In this document: positions 8,185 through 17,473 of the stretch, piece by piece
Numbering within the stretch: the stretch's first letter is position 1
Layout: the number at the start of each line of letters is the position of its first letter
Assembly: GCF_001758785.1 (NCBI RefSeq)
Contig: NZ_LROM01000062.1
Coordinates: forward strand, 1-64,000
Length of the DNA stretch: 64,000 nucleotides
Reading direction: 5' to 3'
Source: Duganella phyllosphaerae
GTDB taxonomy: Bacteria > Pseudomonadota > Gammaproteobacteria > Burkholderiales > Burkholderiaceae_D
Notes under the pieces: model-generated
What the model saw: the letters and a program-made list of their open reading frames with translations, nothing else
The model's database searches: none
What the model was told of the DNA's origin: nothing
Position numbers and translations under genes: made by a program

Positions 8185-10260
8185 TTACCCCTTCGCCAGC
8201 ACGAGTGGACTTTCGTTCACCGTCGGCAAGCTGTTGGCGCGCGCCTTCATCACGGTGCGGATACCGAACACCAGCACGCTCAGCACGACGATCACGAAGA
8301 AGCCGGCCAGGCCCGCGTCGAGGTAATCGTTGAAGACCACCTGCTGCATCTGCGCCATCGACTTGGCCGGGGCCAAAATCTTGCCTTCGTCGATCGCGGC
8401 CTGGTACTTCGACGCATGGGCCAGGAAACCGATTTTCGGATCGGCATGGAACATTTTCTGCCAGCCGGCCGTCAGCGTGCACAGCAGCAGCCAGATGGTT
8501 GGCACGATGGTCACCCACGCGTACTGGCCGCGCTTCATCTTGAACAGCACGCAGGTGCCCAGCATCAGTGCAATGGCCGCCAGCATCTGGTTGGCAATAC
8601 CGAACAGTGGCCACAAGGTGTTGATGCCGCCCAGCGGATCGACCACGCCCTGGTACAGGAAATAACCCCACGCCGCCACGCACAGGCCGGTGGCGACCAG
8701 GTTGGCGAAGGTATTTTCGGTCTGCTTCATGGACGGCACGAAAGCACCGAGCAAGTCTTGCAGCATGAAGCGGCCGGCGCGGGTGCCGGCATCCACCGCG
8801 GTCAAAATGAACAGCGCCTCGAACAGGATGGCGAAGTGGTACCAGAACGCCATCATGGCCTGGCCGCCGATCACGTTCGACAGGATGTGGGCCATGCCCA
8901 CCGCCAGGGTCGGGGCGCCACCGGCGCGCGAGATGATGCTGTGTTCGCCGACGTCCTTGGCGGTCTGGATCAGCATTTCCGGCGTGACGTAGAAGCCCCA
9001 TTGCGAAATGGCGGCAGCGGCCGATTCGGGCGTGGTGCCGATCAGCGCGGCCGGGCTGTTCATGGCGAAGTAGATGCCGGGCTCGATGGTTGAGGCGGCC
9101 ACCAGCGCCATGATGGCCACGAACGATTCCATCAGCATGGCGCCGTAGCCGATGTAGCGGGCATGGGTTTCGTTTTCGATCATCTTGGGCGTGGTGCCCG
9201 AAGCGATCAGCGCGTGGAAGCCGGACACCGCGCCGCAGGCGATGGTGATGAACAGGAACGGGAACAGGCTGCCCGCCCAGACCGGGCCGGTGCCGTCGAT
9301 GAACTTGGTCATGGCCGGCATTTTCAGGTACGGAGCGACCACGATGATGCCCACGGCCAGGCCGACGATGGTGCCGATCTTGAGGAAGGTGGACAGGTAG
9401 TCACGCGGCGCCAGCAGCAGCCACACCGGCAGCACCGAGGCGACGAAGCCATAGCCGATCAGCATCCAGGTCAGTTCGGTGCCGGTGAAGTCGAACAGCG
9501 GCGCCAAAGCTGGGTGTTCCTGCACGTACTGGCCGCCGAAAATCGCCGCCATCAACAGCACGAAGCCGATGATCGACACTTCGCCGATGCGGCCCACGCG
9601 GATAAAGCGCGAGTACACGCCCATGAACAGCGCGATCGGGATCGTGGCAATCACGGTGAAGCTGCCCCACGGCGAGTGCGTCAGGGCCTTTACCACGATC
9701 AGCGCCAGCACGGCCAGGATGATCACCATGATCATGAAGGTGCCGAGCAGGGCGATCATGCCGGGAATTTGTCCAAGTTCGGATTTGATCAGGTCGCCCA
9801 GCGAGCGGCCGTCGCGGCGCATGGAGATGAACAGGATAATGAAATCCTGCACCGCGCCGGCAAACACCACGCCAGCGAGGATCCACAACATGCCGGGCAG
9901 GTAGCCCATTTGCGCGGCCAGTACCGGCCCGACCAGGGGGCCGGCGCCGGCAATGGCGGCGAAGTGGTGGCCGAACAGCACGTTCTTGTTGGTGGGAACG
10001 TAGTCGAGGCCGTCATTGAGGCGTTGCGCGGGCGTGAGCCGTTTGGCGTCGAGCCCGAGCACGTTCCTGGCGATGTACAGGCTGTAGTAACGATAGGCGA
10101 TCAGATAGACGCACACGGCGGCGATCACGATCCAGATGGCGCTGATCGACTCGCCGCGCTTCAAGGCAATAAAGCCCAGTGCGGACGCGCCGAGCAAGGC
10201 GACGACGGCCCAGCCCAGCTTGGCGCCGAGTGTCTGGGGTGCGGTTGGTACAGGTGTCAT
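8185..10260 (-). CDS. cstA: CstA-family transporter (carbon starvation / pyruvate importer)
   Basis: A 691-residue inner-membrane protein with many transmembrane helices. Characteristic CstA segments are GLDYVPTNKNVLFGHHFAAI, GPVLAAQMGYLPGMLWILAG and the FHALIASGTTPKMI region; the C-terminal 5-TM part follows. E. coli family members import peptides (CstA) or pyruvate with protons (BtsT); the substrate here is not determinable from sequence. ATG 10260 is preferred over an upstream in-frame start because AGGAGG lies directly upstream. It is divergent from a Cache-domain kinase/LuxR regulator pair with a 7-2-7 palindrome between them, which suggests induction by an external carboxylate, as seen for pyruvate-sensing systems in other bacteria. 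Confidence 0.93.
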   Translation of the reverse strand: MTPVPTAPQTLGAKLGWAVVALLGASALGFIALKRGESISAIWIVIAAVCVYLIAYRYYSLYIARNVLGLDAKRLTPAQRLNDGLDYVPTNKNVLFGHHFAAIAGAGPLVGPVLAAQMGYLPGMLWILAGVVFAGAVQDFIILFISMRRDGRSLGDLIKSELGQIPGMIALLGTFMIMVIILAVLALIVVKALTHSPWGSFTVIATIPIALFMGVYSRFIRVGRIGEVSIIGFVLLMAAIFGGQYVQEHPALAPLFDFTGTELTWMLIGYGFVASVLPVWLLLAPRDYLSTFLKIGTIVGLAVGIIVVAPYLKMPAMTKFIDGTGPVWAGSLFPFLFITIACGAVSGFHALIASGTTPKMIENETHARYIGYGAMLMESFVAIMALVAASTIEPGIYFAMNSPAALIGTTPESAAAAISQWGFYVTPEMLIQTAKDVGEHSIISRAGGAPTLAVGMAHILSNVIGGQAMMAFWYHFAILFEALFILTAVDAGTRAGRFMLQDLLGAFVPSMKQTENTFANLVATGLCVAAWGYFLYQGVVDPLGGINTLWPLFGIANQMLAAIALMLGTCVLFKMKRGQYAWVTIVPTIWLLLCTLTAGWQKMFHADPKIGFLAHASKYQAAIDEGKILAPAKSMAQMQQVVFNDYLDAGLAGFFVIVVLSVLVFGIRTVMKARANSLPTVNESPLVLAKG

Positions 10261-10370
10261 GCTTCCTCCAAGGAATGGGGTCTGCTCTTGCCAATTCGGC
10301 ATTGTGGCAGCTTATGGCGAGTATTCACGAATTACATAATTGCAGCAAGCGCAGCATTACGCAGCCGTGT

Positions 10371-10386
10371 TACGTAGTTCTACGTA
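10371..10386. promoter_or_regulatory. 7-2-7 palindrome, candidate operator of the adjacent LuxR/NarL-type regulator
   Basis: TACGTAG-TT-CTACGTA is a perfect inverted repeat of two heptamers two bases apart, with TAC at the outside of each half, the geometry of NarL-type sites. It lies midway between the divergent cstA and kinase starts. Confidence 0.6.
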
Positions 10387-10447
10387 GGGGAGTTGGCGTG
10401 TGGAGGCGTAAAATCCTGCCAATAGAAAATTCGATGGGCAAACCCTC

Positions 10448-11809
10448 ATGAAGTTGCGGCAAAAAGTCATCTTCCTTGCCATCACCCCGCTGATCTTTGC
10501 CCTGTGCGCGATCGCGCTGGCGGTGCAGCACCAGTCCGCCTTATTGGCGCAGCAGCAGCGCGACACCATCCAGCAGGCCTACCTGAGCAGCAAGGAAGCG
10601 GAACTCAAGCACTACGTGGCGCTGGCCACCCATTCGATTTCGCACCTGTATAACTCCGGCCGCAATGACGAGGCCACCCGCAACGAAGCCAAGCGCATCC
10701 TGGAGTCGCTCAGCTACGGCGACGACGGCTATTTCTTCCTCTACGATATGCAGGGCAACACCCTGATGCATCCGCGCCAGCCCGACCTGGTGGGCCGCAA
10801 CCTGTTCGAGATGCGCGACGCCCTGGGCCGCCCGACCATCCAGAACCTGCTGCAACGCGCCCGCAACGGTGGCGGGCTGGAGCGCTACATGTGGGTCAAG
10901 CCATCGACCCAGAAGGCGGTGGCCAAGCTCGGCTATGTGATCGCCATGCCCGAGTGGGGCTGGATGATGGGCACCGGCATCTATCTCGATGACGTGGACC
11001 GTGCGCTGGCGCGGATCGACACCCAGCAGTCCGGCAACATCCATAACACCATGCTGTGGATCGCCCTGATTGCGATTGCCGCCGCGCTGGTGGTGGCCGG
11101 GGCCGGACTGGCCCTGAACGTCAGCGAACACCGGGTGGCCGACGCCAAGCTCAAGGTGCTGGCGCAGCGGGTGGTGGAGTCGCAAGAGGAAGAACGGGCA
11201 CGGCTGTCGCGCGACCTGCACGACGGCATCAGCCAGTGGCTGGTGTCGATCAAGCTGCAGATCGAGGCCGGGATGATACGGCTGGCGTCGCCGAAACTCG
11301 AGCAGCGCCAGGCCGCCACCGCCGTGTTCGAGCACGCGGCCGACCAGCTGAGCAACGTGATGGGCGAGGTGCGCCGCATTTCGCACAACCTGCGCCCGGC
11401 CATCCTGGACGACCTGGGCCTGGCCGCCGCGCTGCACCACCTGGGACAGGAGTACACGCTCAGTTCCGGAACCCCGGTACACTTCGATACCACGGGCGTG
11501 GTCGATACCCTGTCGGACGTGGCCAATACCGTGCTGTTCCGGGTGGCGCAGGAAGCGCTCACCAACATCGAACGCCACGCCGGCGCCAGCCACATCGGCA
11601 TCCGCCTGACCGGCACCGTGCAGGGCGTGACCTTGCGGATCAGCGACGATGGCAGCGGTTTTGACGCGGAAAGCATCGCGCTGCATCCCAAGCACGGCAT
11701 CGGCCTGCGCAATATGATGGAAAGAATGGACGCCATCGGCGGCCGTTTCGAGATCGTTTCGTCCACCGACGGCACCGTCCTCACGGCTTACGCCGCCAAT
11801 AACAGTTAA
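10448..11809 (+). CDS. Cache-domain sensor histidine kinase (NarL/HisKA_3 type)
   Basis: 453 residues. A first membrane helix (about 8-28), a periplasmic single-Cache domain (about 35-185, with SYGDDGYFFLYDMQGNTLMH) and a second helix (about 200-222) precede a HisKA_3 dimerisation domain with EERARLSRDLHDGISQWL, where the His after RD/L is the phosphorylation site. A HATPase region follows (ALTNIERHA, ISDDGSGFD, GIGLRNMMERM). It pairs with the response regulator 2 bases downstream. Single-Cache domains bind small carboxylates; with cstA divergent, a pyruvate-like ligand is a reasonable guess but not proven. Confidence 0.92.
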   Translation: MKLRQKVIFLAITPLIFALCAIALAVQHQSALLAQQQRDTIQQAYLSSKEAELKHYVALATHSISHLYNSGRNDEATRNEAKRILESLSYGDDGYFFLYDMQGNTLMHPRQPDLVGRNLFEMRDALGRPTIQNLLQRARNGGGLERYMWVKPSTQKAVAKLGYVIAMPEWGWMMGTGIYLDDVDRALARIDTQQSGNIHNTMLWIALIAIAAALVVAGAGLALNVSEHRVADAKLKVLAQRVVESQEEERARLSRDLHDGISQWLVSIKLQIEAGMIRLASPKLEQRQAATAVFEHAADQLSNVMGEVRRISHNLRPAILDDLGLAAALHHLGQEYTLSSGTPVHFDTTGVVDTLSDVANTVLFRVAQEALTNIERHAGASHIGIRLTGTVQGVTLRISDDGSGFDAESIALHPKHGIGLRNMMERMDAIGGRFEIVSSTDGTVLTAYAANNS

Positions 11810-11811
11810 CT

Positions 11812-12432
11812 ATGATGACCACACCTATCAAAATCCTGCTGGTCGACGACCACCCGTTAGTGCGCGACGGCCTGCGCGCGCGCCTGGAGGCCATGCCCCA
11901 ATTCGAAGTCGTGGCCGAGGCCGGCGGCGCTGCCGAAGCGCTGGAACAGGCGGGCCGCCACGCCATCGACTTGGTACTCATGGACATCAATATGCGCGGC
12001 GCCAACGGCATCGAAGCGACCGCCCAGTTCAGGCAGGCGTTCCCGCGCATTGCCGTGCTGATCCTGTCCATGCACGACAAGCTCGAATATGTGTCGCAGG
12101 CGATCCAGGCCGGTGCGCGCGGCTACGTGCTGAAAGATGCGCCCGGCAAGGACATCGTGGTGGCGATCGAAACCGTAATGTCGGGCGGAATCTATTACAG
12201 CGCGGCGCTGGCCCGCCAGTTGGCCCAGCCGCAGAACCAGGACAACCAGCTGACCTCGCGCGAACACGAGGTGCTGCGCCACATCGCCAACGGCGAATCG
12301 AACAAGCAGATCGCCCGCGCGCTCGACCTGTCGGTGCGCACCGTGGAAACCCATCGCCTCAACATCAAGCGCAAGCTGGGCATCGAAGGGCAGGCAGAAC
12401 TGATCCGCTTCGCGGTACAGCACGCGCAATAG
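11812..12432 (+). CDS. LuxR/NarL-family response regulator
   Basis: 206 residues: receiver domain with acidic pair in LLVDDHPLVRDG, phosphoacceptor Asp58 in DLVLMDINM and the conserved Lys in GYVLKDAPG, then a C-terminal HTH (LTSREHEVLRHIANGESNKQ and VRTVETHRLNIKRKLG). It begins 2 bases after the kinase stop, so the two are one operon. Its likely targets include the divergent cstA promoter, where a 7-2-7 palindrome sits; autoregulation would use the same site. ATG 11812 or the next codon ATG 11815 could be the start. Confidence 0.94.
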   Translation: MMTTPIKILLVDDHPLVRDGLRARLEAMPQFEVVAEAGGAAEALEQAGRHAIDLVLMDINMRGANGIEATAQFRQAFPRIAVLILSMHDKLEYVSQAIQAGARGYVLKDAPGKDIVVAIETVMSGGIYYSAALARQLAQPQNQDNQLTSREHEVLRHIANGESNKQIARALDLSVRTVETHRLNIKRKLGIEGQAELIRFAVQHAQ

Positions 12433-12664
12433 TGTCGTCAATTTGTATGTATGCAACACTTTAGAGTCACTTTCCTAATAGTATTAAGCACTTTCTAATA
12501 TTCCGTGTTTCTGCGGCAATATCTGCTATATTCAGGCTGCTTGGAAAACGGCAATTGTGTAAAAATAGAAATGTTTCCCCATCCTGTAAGTTGGCTCACT
12601 ACTCGTCATATGGCACATCGCACAGGGTACGAACAACGCGCGCTGAACCTTCAGAGAGAATTTG

Positions 12665-13840
12665 ATGTCTGCGCCTGAAAATAAGCCGTTCCCGCTGGTG
12701 GAACTCCAGGCAGTCTCCGACGCCCGCTACGCCTGGGTGGCGTTGCTGCTCCATCCTGTCGCCGCCGGCGAGCAGGACGACGCGCCTTTCCAGGCCGCGC
12801 TCACCTTGCTCAAAACCCCCGAGGTATTCGACCTGCTGGCGCCGCTCGACCTGGTCATCCCGGTCGCCGCGCCCGCCCGGCTGGAACTGTCGCAACTATC
12901 CGCTTTGCCACCGAACCGCGTCATCCTGCGCGTGCCGGCCGCCGCCTGCGCCGACCTGACCACGCAGAAGAAACTGGCCAGCCTGGCCGAAGCCGGCTAC
13001 CGCACCATGATCGAAGGCGTGACATCGGGCTCCACCGCCACCCTGTGCGGCGCCCGCGCGCTGATGGTCGATGCCGCCACCACCTTGCCGCCCATGGTGG
13101 CCCTGGTCGGTCAGCCCGGCCCGCACCTGGCCACCGGGATGCCGAACGAAGCGCGCATTGTTGCCTGCGCCGAGGCCGGGTTCAGCTGGTTCGCGGGCGA
13201 GTTTGCCTGCAACCCGGACCGCGACAGCCCCGCCGACGGCACCACGCGCAAGCGCCTGCTGGCGCTGCTGGGCTTGCTGGCGCGCGACGCCGACACCTGC
13301 GAGCTCGAAGTGCTGCTCAAGCAGGATCCGTCGCTCTCATACCACCTGCTTAAATTGGTCAACTCGGCGGCGTTCGCGCTCAGTTCGCCCGTGCACAGCT
13401 TCAGCCAGGCCATCACCGTGCTGGGCCGGCGCCAGTTGCAGCGCTGGCTGCAGTTGCTGCTGTACGCGCGCCAGCAGGACGATGGCCTGCCCAACCCGCT
13501 GCTGCCGCTGGCGGCAGTGCGCGCCGCCCAGATGGAAGCGCTGTTGCGCGCGCAGGGCGGCAGCCGCGACCAGCAGGACATGGCATTTGTCGCCGGCGTG
13601 TTCTCGTTGCTGGACGTGCTGCTCGGCATGACCATGACCGAAATCGTCGCCGCCCTCAGCCTCGACCTCGACGTGGTGATGGCGCTGCTCGACCGCGCCG
13701 GCCCGCTGGGCGTACTGCTCCAGCTGGTGGAGGGCCATGACCGCGCCGCTTTGGCCCAGGCCGGCATCGATGCCGAAGCGTTCTGGCAGACACAATTGCA
13801 CGCCCACCAGTGGGCGCTGCAAGTGAGCCGGAGCCTGTAG
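12665..13840 (+). CDS. HDOD-domain signalling protein with degenerate EAL-like N-terminus
   Basis: 391 residues. The C-terminal half (about 195-391) is an HDOD domain: [35 protein letters not shown] is condensed here to its hallmark segments [16 protein letters not shown] and INVLGRR-like [12 protein letters not shown]. The N-terminal half resembles the inactive EAL part of YuxH-type proteins and has no EAL triad I can see. Such proteins act as scaffolds in c-di-GMP or stress signalling. ATG 12665 follows GAGAGAA at a good distance. It lies 5 bases upstream of a PAS-GGDEF-EAL gene, so both are probably co-transcribed and co-functional. Confidence 0.85.
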   Translation: MSAPENKPFPLVELQAVSDARYAWVALLLHPVAAGEQDDAPFQAALTLLKTPEVFDLLAPLDLVIPVAAPARLELSQLSALPPNRVILRVPAAACADLTTQKKLASLAEAGYRTMIEGVTSGSTATLCGARALMVDAATTLPPMVALVGQPGPHLATGMPNEARIVACAEAGFSWFAGEFACNPDRDSPADGTTRKRLLALLGLLARDADTCELEVLLKQDPSLSYHLLKLVNSAAFALSSPVHSFSQAITVLGRRQLQRWLQLLLYARQQDDGLPNPLLPLAAVRAAQMEALLRAQGGSRDQQDMAFVAGVFSLLDVLLGMTMTEIVAALSLDLDVVMALLDRAGPLGVLLQLVEGHDRAALAQAGIDAEAFWQTQLHAHQWALQVSRSL

Positions 13841-13845
13841 CGACC

Positions 13846-15936
13846 ATGCGCACCCATCCCGTCACCGACTTCATCGCCAACAGCGCCGCCCTGTGCGACG
13901 CGGTGTTGCGCCTGCGCGGCCACGCGCTGGTGCAGGAGTTGGGACGCATCGTGCGCAGCGTGACCGGCAGTCCGCTCGGTGAATATTTGCCGGCCGAAGC
14001 CGCCTCGCTGCTGACCAGGCTGCCGGCGCCGGAAATTCACGCCGCCAACGACGCCCCGGTGCCCACGCTGACCCAGGACATCTGGTTCGACAGCAAGTAC
14101 TTCGGCCGCTTCACCGTGTCCGGCCGCCTCGACTACAGCGACAGCGACCGCCAGCACCTGGCCAGCCTGGCCACGCTGGCCGGCAGCGTGCTGCAAGTGC
14201 ACTCGCTGGCGCAGCGCACCACCCACGCCTACAGCCAGGTGGAAGCGCAGTTGCAGCACCAAGCGCAAATCCTCGACCACATCCACGAATCGGTGGTGAC
14301 GATGGACATGAGCGGCTTCATCCTCAGCTGGAACAAGGGCGCCGAACGGCTGTTCGGCTACACCGCCGTCGAAGCGCTGGGCCGCAACATCCTGTTCCTG
14401 TACGAAGACGAGGACATGGGCTTCGACGATCCGTTCGTGGAGCAGGGCGGGCGCCTGATGGAAGTGCGCCGCAAAAAGAAATCGGGCGAAGTGTTCTGGG
14501 CCAGCCTGTCGCTGTCGCCGCTGTGCGACGCCAGCAACCGCTCGGTCGGCCTGATCGCGTATCTCACCGACATCACCGAACGCAAGATGGCCGAGGAGCG
14601 CATCCACCACCTGGCCTATTACGACGCCCTGACCAACCTGCCCAACCGCACCTTGCTGACCAAGCTGGTGGACCAGGCGTTGATGGTGGCCCAGCGCAGC
14701 CGCCTGCAAGGCTGCGTGCTGTTCATCGACCTCAACCGTTTTAAACTGATCAACGACACCTTGGGCCGCAAGATCGGCGACGCGCTGCTGTGCGAAGTGG
14801 CGCGCCGTTTTCGCACCGTGCTGCGCGACCAGGACCTGGTGGCCCGCCTCGGTGGTGACGAATTTGCCGTGGGCCTGTTCGACATCGGCCAGCATTTCGA
14901 AGCGAGCATGGTGGCGCAAAAGCTGCTGGCCACGCTCAACACCCCGATCATAATCGACGGCCACGACTTGCGCGTGGGCGGCAGCGTGGGCATCAGCGTG
15001 TACCCGCAGGACGGCGACGACGCCGAAACCCTGCTGCGCCTGGCCGACATCGCCATGTACCGCGCCAAGCAGGAGGGCGGCATGGGTACCGACGGCGACC
15101 ACGTGGCGTTCTACAGCCAGGACATGAACCAGGGCATGCAGGAACGCATGCGCATCGAAACCGGCCTGCGCGCCGCGCTCGGCAACGGCGAACTGCTGCT
15201 GCACTACCAGCCCAAGTTCTGCATCGAAAACGGCAAGATCATCGGCGCCGAAGCACTGGTACGCTGGCGCCACCCGGTGCGCGGCCTGGTGCCGCCGGCC
15301 GACTTCATCCCGCTGGCCGAAGCGACCGGCCTGGTGGTGCAGGTGGGCGAATGGGTACTGGAAGCGGCCTGCGCCCAGGCCAGGCAATGGAAAGACGCCG
15401 GCCTGCCGCCGATCCGCCTGGCGGTGAACGTCTCCGCCCGCGAATTCACGGCATCGCTGCCGGGCCGGGTGCAGGACACGCTCGAGCGTTACGGCCTGGA
15501 GCCGACCTGGCTGGAACTGGAGATCACCGAAAGCACGCTGATGCACAACATCGACCGCGTGATCGGCATCATGGACCGCATCACCGCCATCGGCGTGACA
15601 CTCTCGCTCGACGATTTCGGCACCGGCTATTCGAGCCTGTCGTACCTGAAGCGCTTCCCGATCGACACGCTCAAGATCGACCGTTCCTTCACCATTGGCC
15701 TGCCGAGCGACGCCAACGACTGCGCCATCGCCAACACCATCATCAGCATCGCCCAGCAGCTCAAGCACAAGGTGATCGCCGAAGGCGTGGAAACCGTGGA
15801 GCAACTGGCCTTCCTGAAAAACAGCGGCTGCGACGAAGTGCAGGGATATTTGTTTGCCAAGCCGCTGGAGGCGGCGGCGTTCGAGGAGGCGCTGCGGGCG
15901 AACTGGGCGCCGGGACATGCGCATCGCGCGGCCTGA
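13846..15936 (+). CDS. PAS-GGDEF-EAL cyclic-di-GMP turnover protein
   Basis: 696 residues, no membrane segment. An N-terminal region of unknown fold (1-130) is followed by a PAS domain (about 140-255; [20 protein letters not shown]), a GGDEF domain (about 260-420) with intact RLGGDEF and an inhibitory RxxD site (RDQD) five residues before it, and an EAL domain (about 440-690) with [33 protein letters not shown] and IAEGVET. All the metal-binding residues I can name are present, so both cyclase and phosphodiesterase activity are possible; which dominates cannot be read off. ATG 13846 is chosen just after the HDOD stop. Confidence 0.93.
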   Translation: MRTHPVTDFIANSAALCDAVLRLRGHALVQELGRIVRSVTGSPLGEYLPAEAASLLTRLPAPEIHAANDAPVPTLTQDIWFDSKYFGRFTVSGRLDYSDSDRQHLASLATLAGSVLQVHSLAQRTTHAYSQVEAQLQHQAQILDHIHESVVTMDMSGFILSWNKGAERLFGYTAVEALGRNILFLYEDEDMGFDDPFVEQGGRLMEVRRKKKSGEVFWASLSLSPLCDASNRSVGLIAYLTDITERKMAEERIHHLAYYDALTNLPNRTLLTKLVDQALMVAQRSRLQGCVLFIDLNRFKLINDTLGRKIGDALLCEVARRFRTVLRDQDLVARLGGDEFAVGLFDIGQHFEASMVAQKLLATLNTPIIIDGHDLRVGGSVGISVYPQDGDDAETLLRLADIAMYRAKQEGGMGTDGDHVAFYSQDMNQGMQERMRIETGLRAALGNGELLLHYQPKFCIENGKIIGAEALVRWRHPVRGLVPPADFIPLAEATGLVVQVGEWVLEAACAQARQWKDAGLPPIRLAVNVSAREFTASLPGRVQDTLERYGLEPTWLELEITESTLMHNIDRVIGIMDRITAIGVTLSLDDFGTGYSSLSYLKRFPIDTLKIDRSFTIGLPSDANDCAIANTIISIAQQLKHKVIAEGVETVEQLAFLKNSGCDEVQGYLFAKPLEAAAFEEALRANWAPGHAHRAA

Positions 15937-15954
15937 GGCTGGTCGGTAGCCGGA

Positions 15955-15987
15955 TTGATCGCCAAAGCGGGGTGGAATCTGTATAAT
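15955..15987 (+). promoter_or_regulatory. promoter of tRNA-Ser
   Basis: A consensus -10 TATAAT (15982-15987) lies 12 bases before the tRNA. TTGATC (15955-15960) is the nearest -35-like hexamer, but the 21-base spacer is long, so the -35 is uncertain. Confidence 0.55.
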
Positions 15988-15998
15988 GCCGGCACATA

Positions 15999-16088
15999 GG
16001 AAGCGTGGCCGAGTGGTTGAAGGCAGCAGTCTTGAAAACTGCCGACGGTGTGAGCCGTTCGTGAGTTCGAATCTCACCGCTTCCGCCA
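15999..16088 (+). tRNA. tRNA-Ser(UGA), CCA encoded
   Basis: A 90-nt class II tRNA. The acceptor stem GGAAGCG (15999-16005) pairs with 16078-16084, G is the discriminator base, and CCA is encoded. The anticodon loop CTTGAAA has anticodon TGA at 16033-16035 with a 5-bp stem. A long variable arm (GACGGTGTGAGCCGTTC region) and the T-arm GTGAGTTCGAATCTCAC confirm serine type. Confidence 0.97.
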
Positions 16089-16089
16089 A

Positions 16090-16127
16090 GAAATAAAAAA
16101 ACCGCCAACAGGCGGTTTTTTTATTTC
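16090..16127 (+). terminator. terminator of tRNA-Ser
   Basis: A long inverted repeat (16091-16106 with 16111-16126, loop AACA) with a GC core ACCGCC/GGCGGT and T7, directly after the tRNA CCA. Confidence 0.92.
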
Positions 16128-16533
16128 TGGTCGGAAGCGAGCAAGGCCCCTGCTGGCCTTGCGTGTGAGATTCGAAGGGCATGGCCCTGCCGGGCCATCC
16201 CGCCGGGCGCCGCGCGCCGTGGGCGCACGGTCTACACCTGATGTTCGTCTGCGGATACATCGAGTCTTTGTAGCTAATTCTGAAGCTTTCGCTGGTGTAC
16301 AATCGGCCTCAATTTCCAAGCCTTACCCCGGCCTTTTTCACCGTAGGCTACACGAACTTTGTCATACCGTAGAAAGAATCACACCAAGGCATTCTGGCCC
16401 CTGTTCGCGCGGCATATGCCTGAATCGCCTCAACAGTACCAGTTACTCGAACAGGGTGTATTTGGGGATGCGATTTGAACAGGACCAGATGCCTGTCTCG
16501 AGATCTCGGCGAGAACTACTGAAAGACGCCCCT
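16128..16533. other. intergenic stretch between tRNA-Ser and fic
   Basis: About 400 bases without a recognisable gene. It holds a hairpin (GCAAGGCC/GGCCTTGC, 16141-16162), one member of a 40-base degenerate repeat pair (16149-16188) and a GC-rich palindromic patch to about 16230. From there it is AT-richer, with a possible -10 (TACAAT, 16298-16303) for fic. The frame of fic stays open through here but the residues look random. Confidence 0.5.
16149..16188 (+). repeat. left copy of a 40-base degenerate direct repeat
   Basis: Matches 19334-19373 at roughly four positions in five with short indels; the shared core is TTCGAAG.GCA.GGCCCT. Both copies are followed by a GC-rich GCCGGGCGC patch. The two bracket the Fic/PAAR segment. 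Confidence 0.5.
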
Positions 16534-17280
16534 ATGAATTTTGACGAACTCGATGCCCTCAAGGCCAAGCTCAATGCGTTGCGGCCGTTACCTGCGGCGG
16601 CGCTGCGCAATCTGCATGACGAGCTGGTGCTGCGCTGGACTTACAACTCCAACGCCATCGAAGGCAACACGCTGACGCTGATGGAAACCAAGGTGGTACT
16701 GGAGGGCATCACCATTGGCGGCAAGCTCCTGCGCGAACACTTTGATGCCATCAACCACCGCGACGCTATCCTGTACGTGGAAGACGTCGTGCTGAAAGCA
16801 GAGCCGTTGAGCGAGTGGCAGATCCGGAACTTGCACAGACTGGTGCTCAAGCACGTCGATGACGACAATGCCGGCATCTATCGCAAGCTGAACGTGACGA
16901 TTGCCGGTGCGCGCCACGTTCCGCCTGACATGCTGCTGGTACCCGAGCAGATGGCCGCGCTCATGCATTGGTACGATAACGAGGCGACAGCGGTGCACCC
17001 CGTCGTTCGAGCGGCCAAGTTGCATGTCGATTTCGTAAAAATTTATCCGTTTGTTGACGGCAATGGACGCACGGCCCGGCTGCTGCTTAATCTGGAACTG
17101 TTGAAGGGCGGTTTCCCCGCCATTGTGCTGCCGGTGACTCGTCGTCTGGCTTATTACGAGGCGTTGGACACTGCGCACATGGATGGCGATTTGGGTCCAT
17201 TTATCGAGCTGGTAGTGGAATGTGTGCGTGAGGGATTTGCTCCGTACTGGCATATCCTGGGGATTGCTCCTGCCAAATGA
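16534..17280 (+). CDS. Fic-domain protein with Tyr in place of the catalytic His
   Basis: 248 residues, one Fic domain. The N-terminal inhibitory helix motif [ST]xxxE[GN] is present as SNAIEGN (near residue 38), so it is the class with the inhibitor inside the same chain. The Fic loop reads IYPFVDGNGRTAR (Tyr171, codon 17044-17046) where active AMP-transferases have HPFxDGNGR. The phosphate-binding GNGR is intact, but the general base His is missing, so classical AMPylation is unlikely unless Tyr serves or chemistry differs. ATG 16534 is chosen because upstream in-frame residues are not family-like. It lacks the C-terminal winged helix of many longer Fic proteins. It sits alone, next to a PAAR effector cassette on the other strand. 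Confidence 0.88.
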   Translation: MNFDELDALKAKLNALRPLPAAALRNLHDELVLRWTYNSNAIEGNTLTLMETKVVLEGITIGGKLLREHFDAINHRDAILYVEDVVLKAEPLSEWQIRNLHRLVLKHVDDDNAGIYRKLNVTIAGARHVPPDMLLVPEQMAALMHWYDNEATAVHPVVRAAKLHVDFVKIYPFVDGNGRTARLLLNLELLKGGFPAIVLPVTRRLAYYEALDTAHMDGDLGPFIELVVECVREGFAPYWHILGIAPAK

Positions 17281-17473
17281 AGCAACGGCGTGGTGCCATA
17301 CTGATGGTGCTGTCCGAGCGTTCAAGGACTATCATGCCCGACACCGGTGATATCAACGTACCCGTAAAACTCGTATTTGACCGGGTTGTTACGATTATTT
17401 TCGATGGACTTGTCCGATCTGCCCGGCTCCTCGCCTCCATGCCTAGAACTTAGTGCCGGTCAGTTTGGCTTGG

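Noticed and set aside
10393..10414. TTGGCG/TAAAAT as promoter of the Cache kinase
   Set aside because: The spacer is only 10 bases.
16141..16162. Hairpin GCAAGGCC/GGCCTTGC as a second terminator
   Set aside because: No T run follows in either direction; the real terminator is at 16090-16127.
13111..16302. 1063-codon open frame on the minus strand
   Set aside because: Antisense to the HDOD and PAS-GGDEF-EAL genes and across the tRNA; rich in His, Gln, Val, Gly and Arg with no domain.
17301..17454. About 48-codon plus-strand ORF after fic
   Set aside because: Has an ATG but no ribosome site and no recognisable product; left as non-coding.
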